The notes beneath the pieces were generated by a model. It was not told where the DNA came from, searched no databases, and worked only from the letters and a program-made list of their open reading frames with translations. This document shows positions 13,656 to 22,727 of a DNA stretch of 64,000 bases, piece by piece. The translations under genes and the position numbers were made by a program. This DNA is from Spyradosoma sp004558035 (GTDB lineage: Bacteria; Verrucomicrobiota; Verrucomicrobiia; Opitutales; UBA953), in the NCBI RefSeq assembly GCF_050314555.1, contig NZ_JBNPNH010000003.1, forward strand, positions 124,001 through 188,000. Direction: 5' to 3'. How positions within the stretch are numbered: the stretch's first letter is position 1; every line of letters begins with the position of its first letter.

Positions 13656-16600
13656 ATGAACTCATACGTTTTACGAAAACTTCACTTCTCGCCCCTCCCG
13701 CTCGCCGCGCTGTTCGCCGCCGCGAATTTCGTTCCCGCCGAAGCGGAGGTCATGCACGCCGACGCGTCGCTGCTCACCTACACGGATTTCGCGCAGAACA
13801 CGGGCCGCTTTCAGGCGGGCGCGACGAACGCCCTGCTCGCGCACATCCGCGCGCAGGAAGGCGGAGTCGTCATCGCCTACGTCGGCGGCCGGGCAAGCTA
13901 CGTGCTCCCGCACGGCATGATCGATTTCGGCGGTCTCTCCGACCAGGGCGCGAACAACGCGATCGGCTACAACTTCATCGCCACCGTCGCGCACAACGGC
14001 GTCATCGACCAGACTTATTCCGGCGCCGCCGTCGGCGCGGAAAACGCCGTCCGCTACAGCAGCATCGAATACCGCAACGGCTACAACTGGAGCAATTCCG
14101 TCGTCGCGACGAACTCGACCTTCTCGCTTTCCCCCGAAACGCCGGACGGCGGCGTCTACGACTACAAGATCGCGCGCCAGAGCAAGATCTTCACCGACGT
14201 CGTCGGCTCGCAGGTCTTTTCGGGAACGCTCGCGGCGGGAACGAACATCCAATACTACCGAGCGGGCTCGGGAACGATGAAGGTCGCCGACCATTCGGGA
14301 GCGACGACGGAAATCGCGGGCGCCTACCAATACGCAGCCGGAAGCATAAACACGGGCGCTTACGGGAACCTCGACGCCAACGGCAACTTCAACGTCTTCC
14401 ACTACGCGAACTGGACTCCCGAAGGCGTGAACGCCGAGAACCCGCTTCCCTACTCGCTCGCGCCCGGCGACTCCGGCAGTCCGGCGTGGATCTGGAACGA
14501 GGCGACGGGACAGTTCGAATACCTCGCCGCGGGGCAGTCCGGCACGGACGAGTTCTCCCATCTGCGCGGGAACACGCGATACACGCTCGAAACGATGGCG
14601 AGCTTCGACAAGGAAATCGCGCTTTCCGCCGACGCCTCGAAAACGATCTACGTCAACGCCGTCACGGGAACGGTCGCCGCGATCGCGGACGCGGAAACGA
14701 GCTCCACGCTCTCCACGACGGACAAGCTCGCGACGGGAACGGTGACCTTCGGCGACGAAAGCGTCGAGTTCAAGGGCGTCCGATCGGGAACGCGCACGTG
14801 GAAAGATCTTTCCGCCGAAAAGGACAAGGACAACTGGTTCAACTACGGCGACGAGTACCTCAACGTCGTCGATCTCGATTCCCGCGAAAGCCTGACCGCG
14901 ACGACCGCCGAAGGTCTCCGCACGTCCGACCTCTTCATGACGGAGAACCTCGTCTTCACCGCCGCGGGAACGGAGCAATACAGAATCGTGCTCAAGGACA
15001 CGGCGGACACGGGCGTCGGCTACGTGCAGTTCTCCAAGGCGGACGGCGTCGCGAGCGCGAGCTTCCGCGTCTCTTCCGAAGCCGGAGAAAGCAACTTGCT
15101 CGACACCGCCGGCTTCATCGTGGACACGGGCGTGAGCGTCGAGCTCGACCTGACGAGCCCCACGAACGACATGCGCGAATGGCGCAAGGCAGGCGCGGGC
15201 GATCTGACGATCGTCGGCAGCGGGAACAACGACGCCCTGCTCAACGTCGGCGGCGCGGGCAAGCTCGTTCTTTCCCGCGAAAACGGCTACGCCGCCTACA
15301 ACGTGCTCGCGAGCACGGGAGCGACCGTCGTCATCAAGGACGTGAACCAGGTCGCACGCGACGTCACGCTCGGCAACGGAGGCGCGACGCTCGACTTCAA
15401 CGGCAATTCCATGATGTGGGACAACGCCGCCGCGGTTTCCGCCGAGGGCTTCACGATTCACGCGCTCACGGAAGGCGCGGTCCTCACCAACTCCGCCGCG
15501 GGAACGACGACGACGCTCATCGTGAAGAACGGCGGCGAAAGCTTCGTCGGCTCCTTCGCGGACACGGCGGCGGGTGCGCTGAAGCTCGTTTACGCGCCGG
15601 ATTCCGCCGAGGCGGTCTGGACGCTCACCGGCGTCTTCACGAATCTCACGAACAACGCGGAAAGCGGCATCGTCGTGCAAAACGGCACGCTGAAGCTCGC
15701 GGGAACGAATACCGTCCACGCGCTCGGCTCCGCCACGGGAACGAACGCCGACCGCTATTTCAGCGCCGACGACTGGCACTACGCGGACGCGGCGGCGAAC
15801 GTCGCCGTCGAATCCGGCGCGACCTTCGAGCTCGGCTCGCACGCGCGCCTCACGGGCGACGTCACGGTCCGCGACGGCGGCGTCTTCACGATGAACAGCG
15901 GCGTGAACAGGTGCTTCGAATACGTCGAAGGCGGCTACGCGCTCGAAGACACGGAAAAGTATTCCGCGTTCTTCGGGCTGAAGGGGAACGTCGCGCTCGA
16001 CGGCGCGAACGCGAAACTCCTCGTCCGCCACGAATCCGCGGACGCGACGGCGGACATGCGCTACGACGGGAACGTCACGGGAACGGGGCAGATGCGCGTC
16101 GCGCTTAATTCCGAGAGCTCAGTGCTCACGCTCGGCGGCGCGAACACGTTTTCCGGCGCGAAGACGCTCGAGACGGGGACGCTCGTCGCGAACGCCGCCG
16201 CGCTCGGCGACACGTCGTCGAACAAATGGAACGTCGGCGCGCGCGGCGTGCTCCGCGTCGCGGACGATTCCTCGCTTTCCTCCGCGGAGCTCCTTTCGAA
16301 GATCGACGGCGCGTCCACGGGCGTGCTCGCGCTCGTCGCCGACCGCGCGGACAAGCTCGACGTTTCCGCACACGCGGAGCTCTACGTCGGCGCGGCGGCG
16401 GGAACGACCGTCAACTACGGCGCGGAAAACACGAGCGAGACGCTTGAAGCGACGGACGGTCATTGGCGGCTCGGCGGCGGCGGCGGCGAACTCCGCGTCA
16501 ACTTCAAGCTCACGGGAGCGGGCACGCTCGCGCTCGGCAACGCATACGGCAAGGGCACGGTCGTGCTCACGAACGCGGCGAACGACTTCACGGGCGCGAT

Positions 16601-19600
16601 TCAGATCAACGGCGGCGTTTCGCTCTTCGCGGAAAACGCCGGCGCGCTCGGTTCCTCGAGCGTCGCGCTCGACTACGGCACGCGCTTCGGCGCTCCCGCC
16701 GACGCGCTCGACGCGATTTCCGAAGCCTCCGCGGGAACGCTGCTCGCGGACAAGGCGTCGGACGCGCATTTCGATTTCTCCTCGCACGCGAATCTCGCGC
16801 TCGGCGCCGCGGCGGACACGACCTTCACGGGAACGCTGACCGTCGCCGAGAACGCCGCCTACCGCTTCGGCGGCTCCTCGGGAACGCTCGCGCTCGCGAA
16901 CGCGCTCAACGCGAACGGCGTGAACGCGCTCGTCGTGGACGGGCAAGGCTTCTCCGGCGGCGCGCTCAGGCTCGACGCCGTTTCGGGCATCACGGGCGCA
17001 GTCTCCGTCGTCGGCAGAGACGCGACGAAGACGAGCGAAACCGCGGGCGACGCGACGCTGTCCTTTTCCGTGAACGACGCGCTCGCGCAGGCCGCTTCCG
17101 TCGCCGCGAAGGACGGCGGCGTCGTCGATCTCGCGGGCACGACGCAGACCTTCCGCGATTTCGCGCTCGGCGACGGCGGCACGCTCGCGGACTCTTCCGA
17201 AGGCGGGACGGGAACGCTGCGCTTCTCGAGCTCCGCGGGAACGCTCGGAGGCGTCGTCGCGGCGCGCGCCGTGAAGACGGACGCGGGAACGCTCACGTTC
17301 ACGGGCACGGTCGTCGAGGGAGGTCGCCTCGAAGCCGCCGCGGGAACGCTCGCGTTCACCGCCGCGGCGGCGGCGGGCGGCGAACTCGCGGTCTCCGGCA
17401 CCGGCGCGCTCGCGTATTCCGATTCGCTGAGCAACGCCGTGAATCTCGTCATGGACGGCGGCACGATGACGATTTCCGGCGAAACGACCTTCGGCGCGAA
17501 TCTGACGATGAACGCGGGCAAAGTGACCGTCGAAACGACGGACTCGCTCGACTACGGCGCGACGAACACGCTCACGCTCGCGGGCGGCGAACTCGCGCTC
17601 GGCGCGAACCGCTGGTCCGTCGGTTCGGGCAACAAGATCACGCTCGCCGGCGGAACAGTCACGGGAACGGGGCAAATCGAAAACGGCGCCAACATCGGCT
17701 CCTTGGACTTTTTTAAGGACACCGTCCTGAGCGTCGTCGCGCGGGCGGACGCGTCCGCGGAAAATCCCACGGTCTCCCGCATCGCGGCGCCGCTGCGCCT
17801 GCGCGCGGGCACGACGACCTTCGACGTCGGCGCAAACGCGCGCCTCGAATTTTCCTCCGCGATCGTCTCGCAGAGCAACACGTTCCAGCTGAAAATCGCC
17901 GACGGCGGCAGCGCCGAACTCACCCTTGCCTCGGGTTCGCTCACGCTCGCGGGCGAAAGCAAAATTTCCGGCGATCTGACGCTCTCGGGCGCGGGAACGT
18001 TCGCCGCGGGCAGCATCGACGCGCTCGACTACGGCGCGACGAACACGCTCACGTTCGCGAGCGCCGCGTTCGACTTCGGCACGAACCGCTGGTCCGTCGG
18101 CTCGGGCAACGAAATCGTCTTCGCCGGAGGAACGGTTTCCGGCGCGGGACAGACCAACGCCGACGGACGCCTCGGCGCGCTGGATTTCTTCAGCTCCACG
18201 GCGAGCGTCGTCGCCGCGGCGGGAACGCGCACCGAGGTTTCGGCGACGCTGCGCCTGCGCACCGCGGACACGAACGTCATCTTCGACGCGAAGGCGGGTT
18301 CGGATCTCGTGATTTCGGGCGACGTCATCGGCGACGGAAAGCTCGAAAAGAAGGGCGACGGCGCGCTGACGCTTTCCTCCGGCACGAACACCTTCGCGGG
18401 CGGCGTGAAGATTTCCGGCGGCAAGCTTTCCGTTGCCTCTGTCGCGGCGCTCGGCTCGGGCGCGACGACCGTCGAGTCCGCGGGAACGCTCGCGCTCGCG
18501 GGAGCGAACGACACGGGCGCTTCCGCCACGACGGATCTTTCGACGAAGGTTTCCGGCGCGGGGCGCATCGAATTTTCCGCCGCGGGAACGAACGCGGACG
18601 CCTCGAAATACAGCAATCTGAAGCTCGGCGAGGACTTCACGGGAACGCTCGCCGTCACGAGCGGCATGCTCTACGCGGAAAACAAAAATACGCAGACCTC
18701 GTTCGGCGCCGCGAAGACGATCGAGCTCGACGGCGGCGGACTTTTCCTGAAGAACGGCAACAATAACGGACTCAACGGAACGGACTCGTTCTCGCAGGAT
18801 TTCGTCGTCGGGGCGAACGGCGGCTCGCTCGTGCTCTACGCCGCGCACGCCGGAGCGACGTTCACGGGAAGCGTCACGGGAACGGGAACGCTCTCGCATC
18901 TCGACGGCGGCGTCCTCATTCTCGCGCCGGGCGAAGGCAAAACGATCGCGCTCGGCGGACTCACGCAAAACACGAATTACTCCGGCTACCCCAAATGCCG
19001 CACGGAAATCCGCGGGGACGCGACGATCGGCACGCTGTCGCTCACGTCCGGAAATACAGATGACGGCTCCGTGAGAATCCTCTCCGGGAACGTCGCGGTC
19101 GGGACGGCGAACATCAACAAAGGCAAGCTGAAGATCGAGGGCGGCACGGCCGGTTTCGGGGAAATCGTGCTCGGAACCGCCGACGGCGCCGCCGCCGAGC
19201 TGTCGCTGAGCGGCGGAAGGCTGAACGTCGGCGCCGGCGGCATCCGCGGGCTCGGCGCGGGCGCGAAAACGGTCACGTTCGCGAACGCGACGGTAGGCGC
19301 TTCGGCGGACTGGTATTCCGCGCTCGACGTCGCGCTCTCGGGCGCGGTCGCGTTCGACACGGCGGCGGTCGGCGTCGAAACGCGCGCGGCGGCGGGCGCG
19401 ACGATACGGCTCGGCGGCGGGCTTTCCGGCGAGGGTTCGCTGACGAAGCTCGGCGCGGGAACGCTCGAACTGAGCGGAGACAATTCCGGGCGCACGGGCG
19501 AAACGACGATTTCCGCGGGAACGCTCGTCGCGGCGCACGCGAAGGCGCTCGGCTCGGGCAAGGTCACCGTCGCCGGCGGCGCGGAGCTCGGGCTCGTCGC

Positions 19601-19979
19601 GGGAACGACCGTCGTCGGCGTTTCCGGCGGCATCGAGTTCGCCGAGGGCGCGAAGCTGGTCATCGACCTGAGCGGGCTCGCCGCCGTTCCCGCGACGCTC
19701 GCGGCGGACGGTCCCGAAGAGACGCGCGCGCTGACGCTCGTCTCCGAAAGCGCGCTTTCCTACAACGGCGCGGAACTCGCGGACGGCGAAGTTTCGCTGA
19801 TCGGATACGAACTGAAAAACGCCGGCGACTTCGCGGCGTGGACTTCGCAGCTGCGCTACGACGCGTCCGCGAACGCGCTGACGCTCACGCTGACGGTTCC
19901 CGAACCCGGCGCGTTTTCGCTCTTCGCGGGAACGCTCGCGCTCGCCTTCTGCGCCGCCCGCCGCCGGCGCCGCCGCTGA
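13656..19979 (+). CDS. Giant PEP-CTERM protein: S6-like serine protease domain plus autotransporter-type repeats
   Basis: 2107 aa. A hydrophobic segment (PLPLAALFAAANFVPAEAE) serves as signal peptide. Residues about 35-310 look like an S6 (IgA1-protease/SPATE-type) chymotrypsin-fold domain: His113 in FIATVAHNG, Asp169 in GVYDYKIAR, Ser273 in LAPGDSGSPAWIWN, all in the order and context of S6. From about residue 480 to 2050 come autotransporter-associated beta-strand repeats (GAGDLTIVGSGNN, GTGQMRVALN, SGDNSGRTGETTISAGTLVAAHAKALGSG and others), which predict a long beta-helix. Instead of a C-terminal beta-barrel it ends VPEPGAFSLFAGTLALAF plus CAARRRRRR, a PEP-CTERM signal. It is very rich in the iterated octamer, read mostly as Ala-Gly-Thr. 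Opposite-strand long frames here are shadows. Confidence 0.85.
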   Translation: MNSYVLRKLHFSPLPLAALFAAANFVPAEAEVMHADASLLTYTDFAQNTGRFQAGATNALLAHIRAQEGGVVIAYVGGRASYVLPHGMIDFGGLSDQGANNAIGYNFIATVAHNGVIDQTYSGAAVGAENAVRYSSIEYRNGYNWSNSVVATNSTFSLSPETPDGGVYDYKIARQSKIFTDVVGSQVFSGTLAAGTNIQYYRAGSGTMKVADHSGATTEIAGAYQYAAGSINTGAYGNLDANGNFNVFHYANWTPEGVNAENPLPYSLAPGDSGSPAWIWNEATGQFEYLAAGQSGTDEFSHLRGNTRYTLETMASFDKEIALSADASKTIYVNAVTGTVAAIADAETSSTLSTTDKLATGTVTFGDESVEFKGVRSGTRTWKDLSAEKDKDNWFNYGDEYLNVVDLDSRESLTATTAEGLRTSDLFMTENLVFTAAGTEQYRIVLKDTADTGVGYVQFSKADGVASASFRVSSEAGESNLLDTAGFIVDTGVSVELDLTSPTNDMREWRKAGAGDLTIVGSGNNDALLNVGGAGKLVLSRENGYAAYNVLASTGATVVIKDVNQVARDVTLGNGGATLDFNGNSMMWDNAAAVSAEGFTIHALTEGAVLTNSAAGTTTTLIVKNGGESFVGSFADTAAGALKLVYAPDSAEAVWTLTGVFTNLTNNAESGIVVQNGTLKLAGTNTVHALGSATGTNADRYFSADDWHYADAAANVAVESGATFELGSHARLTGDVTVRDGGVFTMNSGVNRCFEYVEGGYALEDTEKYSAFFGLKGNVALDGANAKLLVRHESADATADMRYDGNVTGTGQMRVALNSESSVLTLGGANTFSGAKTLETGTLVANAAALGDTSSNKWNVGARGVLRVADDSSLSSAELLSKIDGASTGVLALVADRADKLDVSAHAELYVGAAAGTTVNYGAENTSETLEATDGHWRLGGGGGELRVNFKLTGAGTLALGNAYGKGTVVLTNAANDFTGAIQINGGVSLFAENAGALGSSSVALDYGTRFGAPADALDAISEASAGTLLADKASDAHFDFSSHANLALGAAADTTFTGTLTVAENAAYRFGGSSGTLALANALNANGVNALVVDGQGFSGGALRLDAVSGITGAVSVVGRDATKTSETAGDATLSFSVNDALAQAASVAAKDGGVVDLAGTTQTFRDFALGDGGTLADSSEGGTGTLRFSSSAGTLGGVVAARAVKTDAGTLTFTGTVVEGGRLEAAAGTLAFTAAAAAGGELAVSGTGALAYSDSLSNAVNLVMDGGTMTISGETTFGANLTMNAGKVTVETTDSLDYGATNTLTLAGGELALGANRWSVGSGNKITLAGGTVTGTGQIENGANIGSLDFFKDTVLSVVARADASAENPTVSRIAAPLRLRAGTTTFDVGANARLEFSSAIVSQSNTFQLKIADGGSAELTLASGSLTLAGESKISGDLTLSGAGTFAAGSIDALDYGATNTLTFASAAFDFGTNRWSVGSGNEIVFAGGTVSGAGQTNADGRLGALDFFSSTASVVAAAGTRTEVSATLRLRTADTNVIFDAKAGSDLVISGDVIGDGKLEKKGDGALTLSSGTNTFAGGVKISGGKLSVASVAALGSGATTVESAGTLALAGANDTGASATTDLSTKVSGAGRIEFSAAGTNADASKYSNLKLGEDFTGTLAVTSGMLYAENKNTQTSFGAAKTIELDGGGLFLKNGNNNGLNGTDSFSQDFVVGANGGSLVLYAAHAGATFTGSVTGTGTLSHLDGGVLILAPGEGKTIALGGLTQNTNYSGYPKCRTEIRGDATIGTLSLTSGNTDDGSVRILSGNVAVGTANINKGKLKIEGGTAGFGEIVLGTADGAAAELSLSGGRLNVGAGGIRGLGAGAKTVTFANATVGASADWYSALDVALSGAVAFDTAAVGVETRAAAGATIRLGGGLSGEGSLTKLGAGTLELSGDNSGRTGETTISAGTLVAAHAKALGSGKVTVAGGAELGLVAGTTVVGVSGGIEFAEGAKLVIDLSGLAAVPATLAADGPEETRALTLVSESALSYNGAELADGEVSLIGYELKNAGDFAAWTSQLRYDASANALTLTLTVPEPGAFSLFAGTLALAFCAARRRRRR

Positions 19980-20043
19980 ACGCGCTGAGGGCGTGCGCAG
20001 GAAATTATTTGCCTATTTTCGACAGGCGAAGGAACATTCGGCC

Positions 20044-21258
20044 ATGAACATCGCTTCAAGAATTTTCTGTCGCGCTTTTCAGGCGGCGTTCCGTTTGGCG
20101 TTGCCCGTGCTGCCGTACAGAGAGCCGGAAATCGTCGGGTCCTGTTCCGCGCTCAAGAAAGTGTTCAAAAAAGAAAAGGTGAAATCGGCACTCGTCGTCA
20201 CCGACAGGGGCATCGTGTCCAACGGGCTGCTCGCGCCGCTCGAAAAGGCGCTGCGCGAAAGCGGCGTCGGGTTTGCCGTTTATTCCGACACGCGGCCGAA
20301 TCCGACGACGGAAAACGTGGAGGCCGCGGTCGAGGCGTATCGCGGGAACGCCTGCGACTGCCTGATCGCCGTCGGCGGCGGCTCGTCGATGGACTGCGCG
20401 AAAGCCGTCGGCGCGCGCGTCGCTTACCCGAAGAAGACGGTCGGGCAGATGAAGGGCGTCCTGCGGATCTTGCGCCGCCTGCCGCCGCTGATCGCCGTGC
20501 CCACGACGGCGGGAACGGGCAGCGAAACGACGCTCGCCGCGATCATCACCGACGACGCGACCCGGCACAAATATGCGCTGATGAGCTTCCCGCTCATCCC
20601 GCGTTACGCCGTGCTGGACGCTTCGCTGACGTATTCTCTGCCGCCGCATCTGACGGCGACCACCGGCATGGACGCGCTCACGCACGCGGTCGAAGCCTAC
20701 ATCGGGCGCTCGACGACCGAAGAAACGCGCCGCCTCGCGCTGGAGGCGACGAAGCTGGTCTTCGGCAACATCGAACTCGCCTGCGGAAACGGCAGGAATC
20801 ACGAAGCGCGGGAAAACATGCTTCACGCCGCGTACAAGGCGGGCGTCGCTTTTTCCAAATCCTACGTCGGCTACGTTCACGCGGTCGCGCATTCTCTGGG
20901 CGGACGCTACGGGACGCCCCACGGGCTCGCGAACGCCGTCGTCCTGCCTTACGTCCTGGAGGCCTACGGCGAATCCGTCCACGAAAAGCTGCACGCGCTC
21001 GGCGTCGCCGCGGGCGTCTGCGGCGGGAACGATTCTTTTAAGGCCGGCGCCGAAAAATTCATCGCCGCCGTCAAGGCGCTGAACAAAAGAATCGGCATTC
21101 CCGACAAGCTCGCGGGAATCCGCCGGGAAGACGTTCCCGCGATGGCGAAGCTCGCCGCGAAGGAAGCCAACCCGCTTTATCCCGTTCCGAAGCTGATGAC
21201 GCGGGACGAGCTCGAGAAATTTTACGAACAATGCGCAGACTGGAGCGACGCGAAATGA
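20044..21258 (+). CDS. Iron-containing alcohol dehydrogenase
   Basis: 404 aa from ATG 20044, which has AAGGAAC 8 bp upstream; an in-frame ATG at 19993 is less favoured. Family III (Fe-ADH) features: nucleotide-binding GGGSSMDCAKAVG, PTTAGTGSE, and metal ligands in DALTHAVEAYI, YVHAVAHSLGGRYGTPHGLANAVVLP. It reduces aldehydes or oxidises alcohols with NAD(P)H; substrate not predictable. Its stop overlaps the start of the aldehyde dehydrogenase gene (ATGA), so the two are translationally coupled and probably act on the same aldehyde. Confidence 0.93.
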   Translation: MNIASRIFCRAFQAAFRLALPVLPYREPEIVGSCSALKKVFKKEKVKSALVVTDRGIVSNGLLAPLEKALRESGVGFAVYSDTRPNPTTENVEAAVEAYRGNACDCLIAVGGGSSMDCAKAVGARVAYPKKTVGQMKGVLRILRRLPPLIAVPTTAGTGSETTLAAIITDDATRHKYALMSFPLIPRYAVLDASLTYSLPPHLTATTGMDALTHAVEAYIGRSTTEETRRLALEATKLVFGNIELACGNGRNHEARENMLHAAYKAGVAFSKSYVGYVHAVAHSLGGRYGTPHGLANAVVLPYVLEAYGESVHEKLHALGVAAGVCGGNDSFKAGAEKFIAAVKALNKRIGIPDKLAGIRREDVPAMAKLAAKEANPLYPVPKLMTRDELEKFYEQCADWSDAK

Positions 21259-22637
21259 ACGACGAACAAATCCGCAGTTTACTTGAAAAGCAGAGAACCT
21301 TTTTCAGAACGGGCGCCACGCTTCCGGTGTCTTTCCGCGTCGGGCAGCTCAAAAAACTCTACGCCGTCGTCAGAAAACACGAGGACGAAATCTGCGGCGC
21401 GCTGACCGCCGACCTCGGTAAAAGCCGCTACGAAGGCTTCATGTGCGAGGTCGGCATGGTGCTTTCCGAGATCTCCTACATGCTCGGCAACGTCGGGCGT
21501 TTCGCGAAAAGGAAAACGGTGCGGACGCCGCTCGCGCAATTCGCATCCCGCAGTTTCAGGCAGCCCGTCCCTTACGGAAACACGCTGATCATGAGCCCGT
21601 GGAACTATCCGTTCCTTCTGACGATGGGACCGCTGGTCGACGCCCTCGCCGCGGGAAACACGGCGATCGTGAAGCCCAGCGCCTACTCCGGCGCGACGTG
21701 CGGGATCGTGGAAAAACTCGTCGCCGAAGCGTTCCCGCCCGAATACGTCGCCGTCGTCACCGGCGGCAGAGCCGAAAACGCCGCGCTCCTCGAACAGAAG
21801 TTCGACCTCATCTTCTTCACCGGAAGCCAGGCCGTCGGCAAGGAAGTGCTGCGCCGCGCGGCGGAGCATCTGACGCCCGCGATTTTGGAGCTGGGCGGGA
21901 AAAGCCCCTGCATCGTCGACGCGACCGCGGACCTCAAGCTCGCCGCGAAGCGCATCGTGTTCGGCAAATATCTCAACTGCGGGCAGACCTGCGTCGCTCC
22001 CGACCACGTCCTCTGCGAACGCTCCGTGAAGGACGCCTTCGTCGCGGCCGTCATCGAGGAAATCAAAGTCCAATACGGGGAAAATCCGCTCGCGAACAAG
22101 GATTACGGCAAAATCATCAACCGGAAGCATTTCGACAGGCTGCTCGGCCTGATCGACGAGAAAAAAGTCGTCGCCGGCGGGAACGCCGATCCCGACGCCT
22201 GCCGGATCGCGCCCACCGTCATGGACGACGTGACGGAGACCGACGCCGTCATGGGCGAAGAAATCTTCGGTCCGATCCTGCCCGTCCTGACTTTCGACCG
22301 CTTCGACGCCCTCGTCGACGACCTGAAAAACAAGGACAAGCCCTTGGCGCTCTACGTCTTTTCCGGCGACCGGGAACGCATCGGGCGCGTGACGACGGAG
22401 CTGAGCTACGGCGGGGGCTGCATCAACGACGTCGTCATCCACCTCGCCACCAGCGAAATGGGCTTCGGCGGCGTCGGCGAAAGCGGCATGGGCGCCTATC
22501 ACGGGAAGACGGGATTCGACGCGTTCACGCACTACAAATCCGTCGTGGACAAAAAGACGTGGCTCGACCTCCCGATGCGCTACCAGCCCTACAGGAGCGG
22601 ACTTTACGAAAAACTCCTCCGCTTCTTTTTGAAATGA
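21255..22637 (+). CDS. Aldehyde dehydrogenase (class 3-like)
   Basis: 460 aa. Contains MSPWNYPFLLTMGPLVDALAAGNTAIVKPS, the catalytic base Glu212 in LELGGKSPCIVD and nucleophile Cys246 in NCGQTCVAPDH. The short length and C-terminal hydrophobic/basic segment (YRSGLYEKLLRFFLK) resemble the fatty-aldehyde/coniferyl group of class 3 enzymes, so a membrane-associated long-chain or medium-chain aldehyde is a reasonable guess. Coupled to the upstream alcohol dehydrogenase by a 4-bp overlap. Confidence 0.93.
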   Translation: MNDEQIRSLLEKQRTFFRTGATLPVSFRVGQLKKLYAVVRKHEDEICGALTADLGKSRYEGFMCEVGMVLSEISYMLGNVGRFAKRKTVRTPLAQFASRSFRQPVPYGNTLIMSPWNYPFLLTMGPLVDALAAGNTAIVKPSAYSGATCGIVEKLVAEAFPPEYVAVVTGGRAENAALLEQKFDLIFFTGSQAVGKEVLRRAAEHLTPAILELGGKSPCIVDATADLKLAAKRIVFGKYLNCGQTCVAPDHVLCERSVKDAFVAAVIEEIKVQYGENPLANKDYGKIINRKHFDRLLGLIDEKKVVAGGNADPDACRIAPTVMDDVTETDAVMGEEIFGPILPVLTFDRFDALVDDLKNKDKPLALYVFSGDRERIGRVTTELSYGGGCINDVVIHLATSEMGFGGVGESGMGAYHGKTGFDAFTHYKSVVDKKTWLDLPMRYQPYRSGLYEKLLRFFLK

Positions 22638-22727
22638 TTCCCGCAGACGGGATCGCCCGCGCCGTTCCCGCGCGCGGCTCAAAAAGTATTCGCCTTGACG
22701 CGGGGCGTCTGTTAAATCTGCTTCACC

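Noticed and set aside
16119..19538. Very long open frame on the minus strand opposite the S6-like PEP-CTERM gene
   Set aside because: It is Arg/Ala/Glu-rich with no domain pattern and mirrors GC-rich codons of the plus strand gene, which has a signal peptide, protease motifs and a sorting signal.
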